From contig DIJC01000014.1 in NCBI GenBank assembly GCA_002421005.1, forward strand, positions 250,955 through 314,954: DNA of 64,000 nucleotides, given 5' to 3'. This document shows, one piece after another, positions 33,291-40,811 of the stretch. This DNA comes from Enterobacteriaceae bacterium UBA5654. GTDB taxonomy: Bacteria; Pseudomonadota; Gammaproteobacteria; Enterobacterales; Enterobacteriaceae. The position numbers were made by a program, and so were the translations under genes. Each line of letters opens with the position of its first letter. Position 1 is the first letter of the stretch. A model generated the notes under the pieces. That model did not search any database, was not told where the DNA came from, and was given only the letters and a program-made list of their open reading frames with translations.

Positions 33291-33532
33291 TGCACTAACT
33301 TCCTTTTCTGCCAGGATCGGAAATCAGAAACCCGGCAATTCACTATTTAATACTCATCGAGATAGCCGTGAATGCCATAAAGACATTACATTTCAAACAG
33401 TTAACTTAATAACCACATTTCATCAATGCCTATTTAATCGGCTTAGGCAAATCCTTAATGCACGGGCGATGAAAGTTACGTATCAGTGGCACGTTTATTA
33501 ATAGATAACTGATTTTTTATTCAATGAAATGG

Positions 33533-33546
33533 TAGGATAAGTCTTA
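33533..33546 (-). promoter_or_regulatory. RcsAB-box-like site upstream of the gfc operon
   Basis: Minus strand TAAGACTTATCCTA; the RcsAB consensus TAAGAATATTCCTA agrees at 11 of 14 positions, with both outer halves intact. It lies about 370 bases before gfcA and 240 bases upstream of JUMPstart, an order (Rcs box, promoter, JUMPstart, first gene) like that of colanic acid operons. It was found by eye; significance against background was not computed. Confidence 0.55.
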
Positions 33547-33992
33547 GCAACATGAAAAACAACATCCAGAAACGATGTTTTGAAGAATCTAACAAATTGG
33601 GGTATTGCAGAACAACGTCTAGTGCATAATATATTGTTCAAATTGTTACCAATCCCTTGTAAAACCTACTAAATTTGGCAGTAGAACCGCTTCGTTAAAT
33701 GTTTCAGGGCGTTAATAGCGCCAATTCAAACTGAATGTTGCGACGCCCGGCAGGCGTAGAACAAATATATTTTTTTGCAAGCTTATCGATATTATTTCGT
33801 TAGGGTCATAAATCCGCATAATTAATGGAGTGGATCTTAGCGAAATTGTGCAGTATGGAAAGCTGGTCGTTCGGACCATGCCGAAAAGCAGAGGGAAAGC
33901 AGAGTTGTCTGCCACATTCAGTCCACCTCTGATATCTTAATTGTGGTAAAAACAGGCACCAGCAAGGCTCTGACTGAAGATATGGAGAAATA

Positions 33993-34325
33993 ATGAGAAG
34001 ATTTACCCCCCTGTTACTGGGCGTTGCGCTCGGCGTGGCAACCTGCGTTAGCGCGGCTCCGCAGACGGCAGTGAAAGCGCCGGGCACGCAATCTTATGAA
34101 CTGAAAGAATTTTTTGCAGATTTTACCCATTTTGCCATTGGCGATACGGTGCCGGAAATGTACCGCACCGAAGAGTACAACATCAAACAATGGAAGCAGC
34201 GGAATCTGCCCGCGCCGGATGCCGGCACGCACTGGACCTATATGGGCGGGAATTATGTCCTGATTACCGATGCGGAAGGAAAGATCCTGAAGGTCTACGA
34301 CGGCGAGATTTTCTATCATCGTTAA
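33993..34325 (+). CDS. rcnB: Periplasmic nickel/cobalt homeostasis protein RcnB
   Basis: 110-aa periplasmic protein of the RcnB (YohN) family, which modulates Ni/Co efflux by RcnA. Signal peptide (PLLLGVALGVATCVSA), then SYELKEFFADFTHFAIGDTV, PEMYRTEEYNIKQWKQRNLP and the family ending THWTYMGGNYVLITDAEGKI with KVYDGEIFYHR. GGAGAAATA precedes the ATG. The usual partner genes rcnR and rcnA are not next to it, so either they are elsewhere or this copy has another task. It converges on mrp across a strong terminator. Confidence 0.88.
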   Translation: MRRFTPLLLGVALGVATCVSAAPQTAVKAPGTQSYELKEFFADFTHFAIGDTVPEMYRTEEYNIKQWKQRNLPAPDAGTHWTYMGGNYVLITDAEGKILKVYDGEIFYHR

Positions 34326-34346
34326 ATTCTATCGCCGTTAAAAATG

Positions 34347-34370
34347 AATGGCTGCCCCAGGGCAGCCATT
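34347..34370. terminator. Bidirectional terminator rcnB / mrp
   Basis: AATGGCTGCCC / GGGCAGCCATT, an 11-bp stem with a short loop, between the convergent stops of rcnB and mrp. On the minus strand the stem comes directly after the mrp stop and is followed by CATTTTTAACGG. Confidence 0.85.
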
Positions 34371-34377
34371 GTCATCG

Positions 34378-35487
34378 TTACACCGCGCGAAAGGCGATTT
34401 CACCCGGAATGACTTCACCCTGCCAGTAAAGCTGGGCCGCCACGCGTCCGGCGAGATCGCGGTAGATAGCGGTAAATTCGCTTTCCGGTCGATGGATCAC
34501 CGTCGGCGTGCCATTATCCAAATCTTCCCGCAGGCTAATATGCAGCGGCATCTGCCCGAGTAACTGGGTGCGATACTGCTCCGCCAGCCTCTCTGCGCCG
34601 CCTGTGCCAAAGATAGGCTCATGATGACCGCAGTTGCTGCAAACGTGCATACTCATATTTTCGACTATCCCCAGGACCGGGACATCCACTTTCTCGAACA
34701 TCACGATGCCTTTTTTGGCGTCGATCAGGGCGATGTCCTGCGGCGTGGTCACCACCACGGCACCCGTGACCGGAATGTTCTGCGCCAGCGTCAGCTGAAT
34801 GTCGCCGGTGCCTGGCGGCATATCCAGCACCAGATAATCGAGGTCCGGCCACAGCGTTTCCTGGAGCATTTGCATCAGCGCTTTGCTGGCCATCGGACCA
34901 CGCCAGACCATAGCGTTATCGTCGGTGACGAGGTAGCCAATGGAGTTAGTCGCCAGCCCGTGCGCGACAATCGGCGTCATGTGGGTGCCATCCGGCGAGG
35001 TTGGACGCTGGTTTTCCGTGCCCAGCATGGTCGGGATGGAAGGCCCGTAGATATCCGCATCCAGCAGCCCCACTTTTGCGCCTTCAGCGGCTAATGCCAG
35101 CGCCAGGTTGACCGCCGTGGACGATTTCCCCACGCCGCCCTTACCCGAGCTGACCGCAATAATATTTTTTACGCCGTTAATGCCCGGCTGATTTTTCACG
35201 CGTTTCAGCGTGGCGATGGTGTGCGACAGCTTCCAGTCAATCGCCTTCGCGCCGGTGATGCGCAGCAGCTCCGCGCTGGTCTGGTCTTTGAGATCCTCAA
35301 AGGCGCGGGTCCAGACGAAGGGCATCAGCAGCTCAATGTGGATAATGTCATCCAGCCAGGCCACATGATGCAGCGCATTCAGCGTCGTGAGATTGTGTTT
35401 CAGCGTGGGATGCTGAAAATTCGCCAGCGTTCCGGCGACCATTGCACGCAGGCGCTCCGGGGACCTGGCCTGGGATTGTGCGTTCAT
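34378..35487 (-). CDS. mrp: Iron-sulfur cluster carrier ATPase Mrp (ApbC)
   Basis: 369-aa P-loop protein that binds and transfers [4Fe-4S] clusters. Seen: an N-terminal MIP18-like part, Walker A in AVSSGKGGVGKSSTAVNLAL (deviant, with second Lys), switch DADIYGPSIPTMLG, LVLDMPPGTGDIQLTLAQ, and the cluster-binding CxxC in MHVCSNCGHHEPIFGTGG. Length equals E. coli Mrp. It is divergent from metG, as in E. coli. In K-12 the yehABCDE fimbrial genes separate rcnB and mrp; here they are adjacent. Confidence 0.95.
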   Translation of the reverse strand: MNAQSQARSPERLRAMVAGTLANFQHPTLKHNLTTLNALHHVAWLDDIIHIELLMPFVWTRAFEDLKDQTSAELLRITGAKAIDWKLSHTIATLKRVKNQPGINGVKNIIAVSSGKGGVGKSSTAVNLALALAAEGAKVGLLDADIYGPSIPTMLGTENQRPTSPDGTHMTPIVAHGLATNSIGYLVTDDNAMVWRGPMASKALMQMLQETLWPDLDYLVLDMPPGTGDIQLTLAQNIPVTGAVVVTTPQDIALIDAKKGIVMFEKVDVPVLGIVENMSMHVCSNCGHHEPIFGTGGAERLAEQYRTQLLGQMPLHISLREDLDNGTPTVIHRPESEFTAIYRDLAGRVAAQLYWQGEVIPGEIAFRAV

Positions 35488-35672
35488 CCCGACTCCTCTT
35501 TTTTTTGTAGTCGATTAACATTGCCGTGAGTTAAGCATATCAGATCTCCTGGCAGGTTACATTTGGCCTTCCGGGCCTAATTCCCATTGCGGACAAGGTT
35601 AAGGCTTACCAAAATCCCGCCATTCAGGTAACATCAAAACCCCTTTTTACTACAGAAGAAGTAATACTCACT

Positions 35673-37706
35673 ATGACTCAAGTCGCGAAGAAAATTCTGG
35701 TAACGTGCGCGCTGCCGTACGCCAACGGCTCAATCCACCTCGGCCACATGCTGGAGCATATCCAGGCTGATGTCTGGGTCCGTTACCAGCGAATGCGCGG
35801 CAATGAGGTCAACTTCATCTGCGCGGACGACGCGCACGGCACGCCAATCATGCTGAAAGCGCAGCAGCTTGGTGTGACCCCGGAGCAGATGATTGGTGAG
35901 ATGAGCCAGGAGCACCAGACCGATTTCGCCGGGTTTAACATCAGCTATGATAATTATCACTCCACGCACAGCGACGAAAACCGTGAGCTGTCGGAACTGA
36001 TTTACACCCGCCTGAAAGAGAACGGCTTTATCAAAAACCGCACCATCTCTCAGCTTTACGATCCGGAAAAAGGCATGTTCCTGCCGGACCGTTTTGTTAA
36101 AGGCACCTGCCCGAAATGTAAATCGGCGGATCAGTACGGCGATAACTGCGAAGTCTGCGGCGCAACCTACAGCCCGACCGAACTGATCGAGCCGAAATCT
36201 GTCGTTTCCGGTGCTACGCCAGTGATGCGTGATTCCGAACACTTCTTCTTCGACCTGCCCTCGTTCAGCGAAATGCTCCGGGCATGGACCCGCAGCGGTG
36301 CGTTGCAGGAGCAGGTAGCGAATAAAATGCAGGAGTGGTTTGAATCCGGCCTGCAACAGTGGGATATCTCCCGCGACGCGCCTTACTTCGGCTTTGAAAT
36401 CCCTAATGCGCCGGGCAAATATTTCTACGTCTGGCTGGATGCGCCGATCGGCTACATGGGTTCTTTCAAAAACCTGTGCGACAAACGCGGCGATACCACC
36501 AGCTTTGACGAATACTGGAAGAAAGATTCCAGCGCCGAGCTGTATCACTTCATCGGCAAAGACATCGTCTATTTCCATAGCCTGTTCTGGCCAGCCATGC
36601 TGGAAGGCAGCAACTTCCGCAAACCGACCAACCTGTTCGTTCACGGCTACGTGACGGTGAACGGCGCGAAGATGTCGAAATCACGCGGCACGTTCATTAA
36701 GGCCAGCACCTGGCTGAACCACTTCGACGCCGACAGCCTGCGCTATTACTACACCGCCAAGCTCTCGTCACGCATTGATGACATCGACCTGAACCTGGAA
36801 GATTTCGTCCAGCGCGTCAACGCCGATATCGTTAACAAAGTGGTCAACCTCGCCTCCCGTAACGCAGGCTTTATCGCGAAGCGTTTCGACGGCGTGCTGG
36901 CTTCTGAACTGGCCGACCCGCAGCTTTATAAAACCTTTACCGATGCCGCGACGGTGATTGGCGAAGCGTGGGAAAGCCGCGAGTTTGGCAAAGCCATCCG
37001 TGAAATTATGGCGCTGGCAGACGTGGCTAACCGCTACGTTGATGAAAAAGCCCCGTGGGTAGTGGCGAAGCAGGAAGGTCGTGATGCCGAACTACAGGCG
37101 ATTTGTTCAATGGGTATCAACCTGTTCCGCGTGCTGATGACCTGGCTGAAACCGGTAGTGCCTGTGCTGAGCGAACGCGTTGAAGCCTTCCTTAACACGC
37201 CGCTGGAGTGGGAGGCGATTGAGCAACCGCTGCTGGGCCACAAGGTCAACACCTTTAAGGCGCTCTACAACCGCATCGACATGAAGCAGGTCGAAGCGCT
37301 GGTTGAAGCGTCCAAAGAAGAAGTGAAAGCGGCTGCCGTGCCGGTGACGGGTCCGCTGGCGGACGATCCGATTCAGGAAACCATTACCTTTGATGATTTC
37401 GCCAAAATCGATCTGCGCGTAGCGCTGATTGAAAACGCGGAGTTTGTTGACGGCTCCGACAAGCTGCTGCGCCTGACGCTGGATCTCGGCGGCGAGAAGC
37501 GCAACGTCTTCTCCGGCATCCGTTCTGCGTATCCCGATCCGCAGGTGCTGACAGGTCGCCTGACGGTGATGGTGGCGAACCTGGCACCACGTAAAATGCG
37601 CTTCGGTATTTCTGAAGGCATGGTGATGGCTGCCGGTCCTGGTGGAAAAGATATTTTCCTGTTAAGCCCGGATGAAGGCGCAAAACCGGGTCAGCAGGTT
37701 AAGTAA
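35673..37706 (+). CDS. metG: Methionyl-tRNA synthetase
   Basis: 677-aa class I aminoacyl-tRNA synthetase that charges methionine onto tRNA-Met, including the initiator. Catalytic HIGH-type motif HLGHM (PYANGSIHLGHMLEHIQADV), zinc knuckle CPKCKSADQYGDNCEVCG, KMSKS motif GAKMSKSRGTFIKAS, and a C-terminal tRNA-binding EMAP-like domain (about residues 575-677: FDDFAKIDLRVALIENAEFV). Length equals E. coli MetG. A strong terminator follows directly. Confidence 0.97.
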   Translation: MTQVAKKILVTCALPYANGSIHLGHMLEHIQADVWVRYQRMRGNEVNFICADDAHGTPIMLKAQQLGVTPEQMIGEMSQEHQTDFAGFNISYDNYHSTHSDENRELSELIYTRLKENGFIKNRTISQLYDPEKGMFLPDRFVKGTCPKCKSADQYGDNCEVCGATYSPTELIEPKSVVSGATPVMRDSEHFFFDLPSFSEMLRAWTRSGALQEQVANKMQEWFESGLQQWDISRDAPYFGFEIPNAPGKYFYVWLDAPIGYMGSFKNLCDKRGDTTSFDEYWKKDSSAELYHFIGKDIVYFHSLFWPAMLEGSNFRKPTNLFVHGYVTVNGAKMSKSRGTFIKASTWLNHFDADSLRYYYTAKLSSRIDDIDLNLEDFVQRVNADIVNKVVNLASRNAGFIAKRFDGVLASELADPQLYKTFTDAATVIGEAWESREFGKAIREIMALADVANRYVDEKAPWVVAKQEGRDAELQAICSMGINLFRVLMTWLKPVVPVLSERVEAFLNTPLEWEAIEQPLLGHKVNTFKALYNRIDMKQVEALVEASKEEVKAAAVPVTGPLADDPIQETITFDDFAKIDLRVALIENAEFVDGSDKLLRLTLDLGGEKRNVFSGIRSAYPDPQVLTGRLTVMVANLAPRKMRFGISEGMVMAAGPGGKDIFLLSPDEGAKPGQQVK

Positions 37707-37715
37707 TGTCTCCCC

Positions 37716-37748
37716 CTCTCCGGCGCTTATCCGCGCCGGAGAGCTTTT
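37716..37748 (+). terminator. metG terminator
   Basis: CTCTCCGGCGC-TTATCC-GCGCCGGAGAG, a perfect 11-bp stem, followed by CTTTTTC, ten bases after the metG stop. Confidence 0.93.
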
Positions 37749-37949
37749 TCACCCCTCATCATTGCTCATCTTTATCTCTTGCGTAAAATCGCAAAAGCTA
37801 TGTAAATATCGCCATCATATATAACTATTTAAAGTTTTAATTATGTGAATGCCGCCCGGTACTGTTATTATCGGCAACGCATTACGTAGTTATAATATTA
37901 AGCAATATGTTATTTTTTATCAGGGTAAACCAGATGGAGGTGTAGTTGA

Positions 37950-38210
37950 ATGTCCCGCGCCGACGAAGAGAGAAAAGGCTATATAGCTATAGGCGAAGCG
38001 GTCATTAGCCATATCGTCAAAAAGCAGGAAATCAGCAAGCAGTCGCTGCTGAAAGAGCTGGGCAAAATGGCCGTAAGCGAGACCTGCGATGAACGCGCCA
38101 GCCGGTTACGTATCGGCAGAGAATTACTCAATACGATGCCAGATGAGCCGGAGGCAGATGCCAGTGGACGCTATCCTGGCGGCGCATTACCGGCTGATGG
38201 CAACGAATGA
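37950..38210 (+). CDS. Small YmgA-like protein 1
   Basis: 86-aa protein. The core DEERKGYIAIGEAVISHIVK, KKQEISKQSLLKELGKMAVS aligns by eye with E. coli YmgA (NERIKYEITGQAVLQILRMK and on), a member of the ycgZ-ymgA-ariR-ymgC group of small connector proteins that affect biofilm and Rcs-controlled surface traits. It has no signal peptide; the C-terminus is acidic and Gly/Pro-rich. GGAGGT lies ten bases before the ATG; that site overlaps a tiny open frame ATGGAGGTGTAG. First gene of a four-gene array on the same strand, about 240 bases after the metG stop. Confidence 0.75.
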   Translation: MSRADEERKGYIAIGEAVISHIVKKQEISKQSLLKELGKMAVSETCDERASRLRIGRELLNTMPDEPEADASGRYPGGALPADGNE

Positions 38211-38424
38211 ATTCGCTAATTATTTCCCTCTGAACGTATTTTTATTATTCACAATCAGGGATAATAATATCCGTTAAAGTTTTTTAATTTCAGGATAATA
38301 CTGCACACTCATTTTCATTCTGCCTGATGCAGTTAATCCTGAATTCTTTATTGATTATTGCTTTTAAAATGTATATTTTACTTACGGTTATGAATTTTGG
38401 CGTAGCTAACGAGCGAGGGCTGGT

Positions 38425-38664
38425 ATGAAGGGTAGCCGTAGTAAAGGTCCTGACAATGTGGCAACACCTCCCGTCCCCTGGATGCCCTCTGGCGAAGAGA
38501 CTCTGGGTGCGATAGTCATTGAGCTACTGCGTAACGGGAAAGGCGTCAGTCGTCACAGCATTTGTCTTAAGCTAGCCGCACGGCTGGAGCAAACCTCCGA
38601 TCCGGTGATGGAAGTTCATTATGGCGAACTTTTGGCTATACTGCTCGGCAAGGGCATTCGCTAG
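38425..38664 (+). CDS. ycgZ: YcgZ-like small regulator
   Basis: 79-aa protein. The stretch EETLGAIVIELLRNGKGVSR, SICLKLAARLEQTS and HYGELLAILLGK matches E. coli YcgZ closely (QETLGEIVTEILKDGRNLSR, SLCAKLLCRLEHAT, HYNALIGLLFE). The predicted fold is two or three helices, like AriR. YcgZ in E. coli is part of the BluR-controlled blue-light and cold responsive operon that acts on the Rcs system. Here it is separated from its neighbours by long AT-rich gaps. An inverted repeat TTCAGGAT / ATCCTGAA lies in the gap before it (about 38290-38345). Confidence 0.78.
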   Translation: MKGSRSKGPDNVATPPVPWMPSGEETLGAIVIELLRNGKGVSRHSICLKLAARLEQTSDPVMEVHYGELLAILLGKGIR

Positions 38665-38775
38665 CGCAGCACGGGTTACGCAACCGGGCGCTATTATTAA
38701 CGGCACAGCTTTTATTTCGCCTTCCGACTGCGGAAGCGAAGGCATCGATGACACGATGCCGCCATGAGGTTGAGA

Positions 38776-39078
38776 ATGAGCAAAAGCGATATCGACAAGC
38801 TGGTAGACATCATTATGGGCGAAGCTGTCCTGAAACTTCTTGAGTCGGATGCCGCCATCTCGTATGACGCGCTGATCGACCAGCTTCGCACAAGTATGCA
38901 TAGCGAAACCGACCCACAGCGGCGTCAGGCCTATGCGAGAACCTTAAGCGATGTGCGCGCCTTCAAAGCCAATATCAATCAGCAGGACGGGACGACCGAG
39001 CGGCCTCTTTTCAGCAAGGACAGCATTCTGCTGCGCTTCAACGGCGATCCACCGGGCAGCAATGATAAAAAACATTAA
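38776..39078 (+). CDS. Small YmgA-like protein 2
   Basis: 100-aa protein. The start at 38776 is preferred (AGGTTGAG upstream) over an ATG at 38764 that has no ribosome site. DKLVDIIMGEAVLKLLESDA and AISYDALIDQLRTSMHSETD fit the YmgA helix-turn-helix-like pattern, and the tail TTERPLFSKDSILLRFNGD resembles the E. coli YmgA tail (NKSMFNGKKIN). A second YmgA-type protein in one array points to duplication. Soluble, no signal peptide. Confidence 0.72.
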   Translation: MSKSDIDKLVDIIMGEAVLKLLESDAAISYDALIDQLRTSMHSETDPQRRQAYARTLSDVRAFKANINQQDGTTERPLFSKDSILLRFNGDPPGSNDKKH

Positions 39079-39196
39079 TATCGCCACCACAGCAGAAGAC
39101 GTATCCTGACCCGCTGTTGTCATTCCAGAACACCCGGCATATATGGTTTGTTGCCCCGGCCATATCAGCTCATCAATGTAGCTCCAGGGGGGAGAA

Positions 39197-39400
39197 TTGA
39201 TCGAAGATGAACACGTTAAGCTCGATGAAATCCATGAGGTCATTGGTATCGCCGCAACATGGCTGATGAAATCCTTTCAGCCAATCAAAGCACGGAGCAT
39301 TATCATGGTCCTGCGTGCCAGAGAAGCGGAAGTGACCGATTGTCGGGAAAAGTCCATCTATGCAGCGGCGCGCCAGATGGTCATGAACAAAATGCAGTGA
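39197..39400 (+). CDS. AriR (YmgB)-like small regulator, TTG start
   Basis: 67-aa helical protein: EIHEVIGIAATWLMKSFQPI, KARSIIMVLRAREAEVTDCR, EKSIYAAARQMVMNKMQ. It has the size and two-helix layout of AriR/YmgB (a small dimeric protein active in acid resistance and biofilm control), with modest sequence similarity. The start must be the TTG at 39197: an in-frame TAG lies 15 bases upstream and no ATG or GTG follows before the conserved part. GGGGGGAG gives a ribosome site. It closes the four-gene array. Confidence 0.6.
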   Translation: MIEDEHVKLDEIHEVIGIAATWLMKSFQPIKARSIIMVLRAREAEVTDCREKSIYAAARQMVMNKMQ

Positions 39401-39467
39401 GTTCCCCCTGCCCCTCCCTTCCTGAACGTTAGCGAGCCTTGCTGCCGCATCTGACGAACCCGATCCG

Positions 39468-39515
39468 CCCTGAAACCTTCGGTTTATTAATCTGACGCAT
39501 CTTCTGGTTTCAGGG
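39468..39515. promoter_or_regulatory. Long-range inverted repeat with a competing small hairpin
   Basis: CCCTGAAACC (39468-39477) and GGTTTCAGGG (39506-39515) are perfect inverted copies 28 bases apart. The first arm can instead fold locally as AAACC-TTC-GGTTT (39473-39485). Two exclusive folds are therefore possible. It lies in the gap between the convergent AriR-like gene and yehS; it may serve as a terminator for one of them. Confidence 0.45.
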
Positions 39516-39575
39516 ACGGCTTGCTGAAGCTGGCCGGAAGCAAAGATGTCCGGCGGACCGCTGCCGCCGGGATCA

Positions 39576-40046
39576 TCATGCCCTGGGCGCGTGCTGACGG
39601 GCGGCGAGGCCGCGCAGGAAATAGCGCAGCATCTGATCGCCGCATTCGCGGAAGTTTTTATGCTCCGGCGCGCGCATCATGGCGGTGATTTCCGGCATCG
39701 AAATGCGGAACTGTTGCGCGGTGAGGATCGCCAGAATATCGTCGGTTTTCAGGGAAAACGCGATGCGCAGCTTTTTCAGCACGATGTTGTTATTCACCCG
39801 ACGTTCCGGCTCCAGTGCCGGGGAGGATTCGTCCCGGCCACGCTTGTCATAAATCAGGCCGTTCAGAAAAGAAGATAAAATAATATCCGGGCAGCGCTGG
39901 AATCCTTCTTCTTCCTCTTTACGCAACCAGACGGCGATCTGCTCCGCCGTGGCTTCGGCTCCACCCAGCGCCAGAATACGCGCCAGATCGTTATTATTGG
40001 ATTTCAGGATGTAGCGCACGCTACGCAGGATATCGTTACTCAGCAT
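39576..40046 (-). CDS. yehS: DUF1456 family protein YehS
   Basis: 156-aa cytosolic protein with two DUF1456 repeats. MLSNDILRSVRYILKSNNND is the start of repeat one; VLKKLRIAFSLKTDDILAIL the start of repeat two. Length and ending (RYFLRGLAARQH) match E. coli YehS. The start at 40046 gives exactly this N-terminus; an in-frame ATG upstream at 40079 would add 11 residues not conserved. Function unknown. It follows btsR on the same strand. Confidence 0.93.
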   Translation of the reverse strand: MLSNDILRSVRYILKSNNNDLARILALGGAEATAEQIAVWLRKEEEEGFQRCPDIILSSFLNGLIYDKRGRDESSPALEPERRVNNNIVLKKLRIAFSLKTDDILAILTAQQFRISMPEITAMMRAPEHKNFRECGDQMLRYFLRGLAARQHAPRA

Positions 40047-40091
40047 GGGGCCTTCGCAAATAAAGTGGCAAAAAGGCATTTTACCAGTCTT

Positions 40092-40811
40092 TTACAGCCC
40101 TAGCGCCTCTTTTAAACTTTTCAGATAGCGACGGCTGACCGGCACCGTCTGTCCGGCGCGTAAAAGCAGCTCGGCCTGACCGTTTTCTTCGAGGCGGATT
40201 TCCTTCAGATGCGCCATATTCACCAGATACTGCCGATGGCAGCGCAACAGCGGCGTGCGGCTTTCCAGCGTTCTTAGCGTTAGCTCGGTAAAGCCTTCTT
40301 TCCCTTCATGACTGGTGACGTATACCCCGCTCATCCGGCTGCTGACAAAGGCCACGTCTTCCATCTGTAACAGCCAAATCCGGCTGTGGCCGGTACAGGG
40401 GATAAACTTCAGCGCCTGCTGATTTTCCGGCAGTACCGACACATCCTGCTCGCCGCGCTCCTGACGCAGGCGGGTCAGGGTCTTGTTCAGCCGTGCGGAT
40501 TCAATCGGCTTGAGCAAATAATCAAAGGCGTGTTCTTCAAACGCTTTTACCGCGTACTCATCAAACGCGGTCAGAAAAACCACCCACGGACGGTGTTGCG
40601 GGTCGAGCATTCCGACCATCTCCAGCCCGCTGATGCGCGGCATCTGGATATCGAGAAACAGTACGTCCGGGCGCAGACGATGCACCGCGCCGATGGCTTC
40701 CACGGCGTTAGCGCACTCACCCACAATTTCAATGTCGCTTTCATCCTGTAACAGAATGCGCAGATTCTCCCGTGCCAGCGGCTCGTCATCCACAATCAGC
40801 ACTCTTAACAT
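40092..40811 (-). CDS. btsR: LytTR response regulator BtsR (YehT)
   Basis: 239-aa response regulator of the pyruvate-sensing BtsS/BtsR system. Receiver domain with VLIVDDEPLARENLRILLQD and phospho-acceptor Asp in DVLFLDIQMPRISGLEM; C-terminal LytTR DNA-binding domain (LLQMEDVAFVSSRMSGVYVT; RCHRQYLVNMAHLKEI). The start at 40811 gives the E. coli N-terminus. Its ATG overlaps the btsS stop by seven bases, so kinase and regulator are coupled. In E. coli the target is the pyruvate transporter gene btsT. Confidence 0.95.
   Translation of the reverse strand: MLRVLIVDDEPLARENLRILLQDESDIEIVGECANAVEAIGAVHRLRPDVLFLDIQMPRISGLEMVGMLDPQHRPWVVFLTAFDEYAVKAFEEHAFDYLLKPIESARLNKTLTRLRQERGEQDVSVLPENQQALKFIPCTGHSRIWLLQMEDVAFVSSRMSGVYVTSHEGKEGFTELTLRTLESRTPLLRCHRQYLVNMAHLKEIRLEENGQAELLLRAGQTVPVSRRYLKSLKEALGL

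Larger units (their letters stand above)
33162..33992. other. Long control region between gfcA and rcnB
   Basis: 831 bases without a supportable gene, AT-rich in 33330-33830. It holds the JUMPstart/ops element (33259-33290) and the RcsAB-like box (33533-33546), described separately. The rcnB promoter should lie in the last 150 bases. In K-12 the nickel/cobalt genes rcnR and rcnA precede rcnB; neither is found here. I see no other gene. Confidence 0.55.

Noticed and set aside
33712..34087. Minus-strand frames of 67 and 93 codons upstream of and overlapping rcnB
   Set aside because: One overlaps the rcnB signal peptide region antisense; both lack ribosome sites and coherent domains.
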